Origin: Oligoflexia bacterium
GTDB lineage: Bacteria; Bdellovibrionota; UBA1018
NCBI GenBank assembly: GCA_903858195.1
Contig: CAIOHW010000065.1
Coordinates: 1 to 6,247, forward strand
Length of the DNA: 6,247 nucleotides
Direction of reading: 5' to 3'
The position numbers and the translations under genes are program-made. Of the stretch, positions 4,198 through 6,247 are shown one piece after another (position 1 is the first letter of the stretch; each line of letters starts with the position of its first letter). The notes under the pieces were generated by a model. That model ran no database searches, was not told the DNA's origin, and saw only the letters and a program-made list of their open reading frames with translations.

Positions 4198-6247
4198 CTA
4201 GAGTGCGCCTGAAGCCTTGGAGTTTGAGGTCTTTTTCTTGCGCTCACGCAGACGATTGAGCTCTCCGGCACGCGACTTGAGGGAACTGAGCACACTGTCA
4301 CAGTCAGGAGGGCTCTCACCGAGGCGCTTTTCCCTCTGTTTTTCTTCCGAGAGTCCCTCGAAGCTGGCCGAGACTTTCCTGCAGTTGGCAATACCTCGCT
4401 TGAGCGAGCCTGAAATATCCGGATCATCTCCGACGAGGTCCATGTTGTTGATCGAGGTCCGCAGCGCGTCCAGGGAGTCTTCTCCCGCTCCCCCCTCGCA
4501 GAACTCAATGCTGCGCGAACAGCTGTTCACCTTGCCCTCGAGCGAAGAGATCTTCTCAAGGATCTTGTCCTCGACCTTGGCGACACAGCTCTGCTTGAGG
4601 CCGGCAATCTTGTCGAGCGCCGTCTGAAGCGTCACCTTCTTGTCCTTCATCTTCTCATTGGCTTCAGCGATTCCCTCAAGAGCATCCTTCATCGAATCGC
4701 CCTTGGCCTGCAGGAGAGGCTCGGGGGTCATCTTTCCACCCACCAGTGCAAGCAGGCTTTTTGGCATCTTGTAGAGACCACCCATGCCATTCTCGTCGTC
4801 ATCTCCCGCCTTGCCATCACCCTCGAGTTCCTCGGCCTCAACCGACTCCAGATTGATCGCGCCCTTGACCCCCAGCGCCGCGAGCTGGGCGTTGAGCGCA
4901 GACTGCTGCTCCTTCAAGGCGGCATTCTGGTTTGAAAGTGCCTGAGCCATGCGCTGGGTAAACTGACTGATGCTCTGGTTGGCCTTGAGCACATAGTCGG
5001 CTTTGAAGGCCTTGGAAGCGACCACCTCTTGCTCAAGCTTGTCCCCGATGTTCTGGAGGTCGGCCTGACAACCCTTGATGCCTTTGCATTTAAAGATGAT
5101 CGTATTCTGCGGCTGGTTCCCGCGGACCATCATGTCAATTTCGGAGTACCTGGAGTTGCCGTAATATAGCCCGTCGAGCTCTTCCTTGATGTTGCGAAGG
5201 CAGCTCTCACGCACGCTGTCGGTGCCGGCACGGCACGCGGTGAGCGTGAGCGGAAAGTTCTTGCCCGTGAGCACCTTCATCGCCTCGGTGTAGTTGTTGT
5301 TGTACTCGTTCAGGCGCTTGCCATAGTCGGCGTCCGCCTTGCGCTTGAGCGCAAGAACCTGCTCCTGCGCCTGGCCAAGCTCGCTGGAACGCTGGTTGCG
5401 CTCCCTCGCAACCAGGCCCTCGACTTCCTTGAAGCACGCCTTGGCGTTACCCAGCACGAACTCCGAAATATCAAGCCCCCTGCCATCAAAGCGCTTGAGC
5501 CGCCGCTCAAAACGCCTTTCGATGTCATCAAACGAGAGGACACCCACGTTCTGGGCCCCGGACCCAACAGAGGCGTCGGTCGGCGCATCGGCAAAGAGTT
5601 CGTTCAGGAGCTGCTCCAGCGCCGCGCGGTTTCCGGAGGAACGGGCGCGATTGAGTTCGCTGTCCTCGACCACGTTTCCATTGCCGATGAACTGGTTCTG
5701 TTCGTAACGACAGAGCACGTACTCCTTGAAGGTCGTCGGAGCCGAGTTCTTGGCGCACCGCCAGCCCTTGTCGGTCCGCTTGGTGAGGCATTTGCCGGCA
5801 TTCACCACTTTGCGGTTATTGGCCTTCTCTTCCACGACCTTTTTTTGGTTGTCGACCGCTCGAAAGGCGTTCTGAGTTTCAAGGATCGAATCCTCCATGC
5901 CGGAGAGCGCCTCAAAGAGGTTATCGCCGATCTTTTTCAGGCCTTCGCGGCCGAGCTTGCGATCTCCGTCCAGGCGAGTCTGGACCTGCTCCACCTGCTG
6001 GCTTCGGTCCTTGATTCGCGCATTGAGGGCCGAGACATCCGACTGCATGCGCGACAAGTTCTTTTGGAAATCCGCCGCAAGGGCCCCGACCTGCTGCGAA
6101 AGGGCCGAAGCCTTGGCATTCAGACACTGAATCTGCCCCTGGGCCGCATCGAGCTTTCCTTTTTGGCACACGAGGCCATCCAGGGCGTCTTGAAAATCCT
6201 TCATGCGTTTATCAGCTTTTTCGACGCTGAATCCGCCCTCACCCTGA
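4198..6247 (-). CDS. Long cysteine-containing coiled-coil protein, N-terminus outside the window (function unknown)
   Basis: I do not recognise this family. At least 682 codons are visible. The frame stays open from the first internal ATG (6204) to the right edge, and no Shine-Dalgarno precedes that ATG, so the real start is probably beyond the window. Numbering from that ATG, long Gln/Lys/Glu/Ala-rich helical stretches with coiled-coil character occupy about 15-130, 257-305, 385-445, 500-560 and 600-655. Fifteen cysteines are spread along the chain (13, 27, 139, 150, 165, 257, 324, 335, 373, 379, 540, 562, 569, 608, 635), many in close pairs such as 139/150, 324/335, 373/379 and 562/569. This pattern suits disulfides in an exported protein, but any signal peptide lies off the window. 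An acidic Gly/Asp-rich linker (454-476) separates two parts, and the C-terminus is basic. No transmembrane segment or enzymatic motif is visible. Confidence 0.8.
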   Translation of the reverse strand, partial: QGEGGFSVEKADKRMKDFQDALDGLVCQKGKLDAAQGQIQCLNAKASALSQQVGALAADFQKNLSRMQSDVSALNARIKDRSQQVEQVQTRLDGDRKLGREGLKKIGDNLFEALSGMEDSILETQNAFRAVDNQKKVVEEKANNRKVVNAGKCLTKRTDKGWRCAKNSAPTTFKEYVLCRYEQNQFIGNGNVVEDSELNRARSSGNRAALEQLLNELFADAPTDASVGSGAQNVGVLSFDDIERRFERRLKRFDGRGLDISEFVLGNAKACFKEVEGLVARERNQRSSELGQAQEQVLALKRKADADYGKRLNEYNNNYTEAMKVLTGKNFPLTLTACRAGTDSVRESCLRNIKEELDGLYYGNSRYSEIDMMVRGNQPQNTIIFKCKGIKGCQADLQNIGDKLEQEVVASKAFKADYVLKANQSISQFTQRMAQALSNQNAALKEQQSALNAQLAALGVKGAINLESVEAEELEGDGKAGDDDENGMGGLYKMPKSLLALVGGKMTPEPLLQAKGDSMKDALEGIAEANEKMKDKKVTLQTALDKIAGLKQSCVAKVEDKILEKISSLEGKVNSCSRSIEFCEGGAGEDSLDALRTSINNMDLVGDDPDISGSLKRGIANCRKVSASFEGLSEEKQREKRLGESPPDCDSVLSSLKSRAGELNRLRERKKKTSNSKASGAL

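Noticed and set aside
5207..5437. Shorter alternative frames within the coiled-coil gene
   Set aside because: They are shadows of the long helical frame, which alone has consistent amphipathic composition over 680 codons.

Overview
This is a GC-rich, almost fully coding bacterial window. The gene style suggests a proteobacterium or relative of the deltaproteobacterial/Bdellovibrio kind: a PurS-like region fused to PurL, ATGA-type gene overlap, and a long cysteine-rich coiled-coil protein next to dapF. The taxonomic assignment is only an inference from gene content.

Layout from right to left on the minus strand, which carries most genes. Positions 6247-4198 encode a long, unrecognised, cysteine-containing coiled-coil protein whose N-terminus lies outside the window. 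After a 12-base gap comes dapF (4185-3310), diaminopimelate epimerase, of the lysine and peptidoglycan pathway, with both catalytic cysteines present. A 340-base gap on this strand is followed by a 980-residue PurL-family protein (2970-28) with tandem PurS-like N-terminal repeats. Its stop codon overlaps the ATG of another gene that runs off the left edge.

One small gene, 3105-3350, lies on the plus strand between dapF and purL. It encodes an 81-residue protein with a domain resembling the small C-terminal domain of exonuclease X. It is divergent from purL (134-base shared upstream region) and convergent with dapF (41-base overlap of the 3' ends). Its strong intrinsic terminator sits inside the dapF coding sequence, at the codons for a conserved C-terminal motif of DapF.

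The most notable observation is the PurL-family protein. It is full length and uninterrupted, and it aligns in order with FGAM synthases of the PurS-PurL fusion type. Yet the motifs that normally bind metal, ATP and FGAR (SEHC, ETHNHPS, the Gly-rich RTGRDG loop, DCGAGG, GKDS) are replaced or missing, while fold-supporting segments such as DEALRN and HDVSDGG remain. It is either an unusually divergent FGAM synthase or an AIR-synthase-related pseudoenzyme kept under selection. Family motifs were compared from memory, without a computed alignment.
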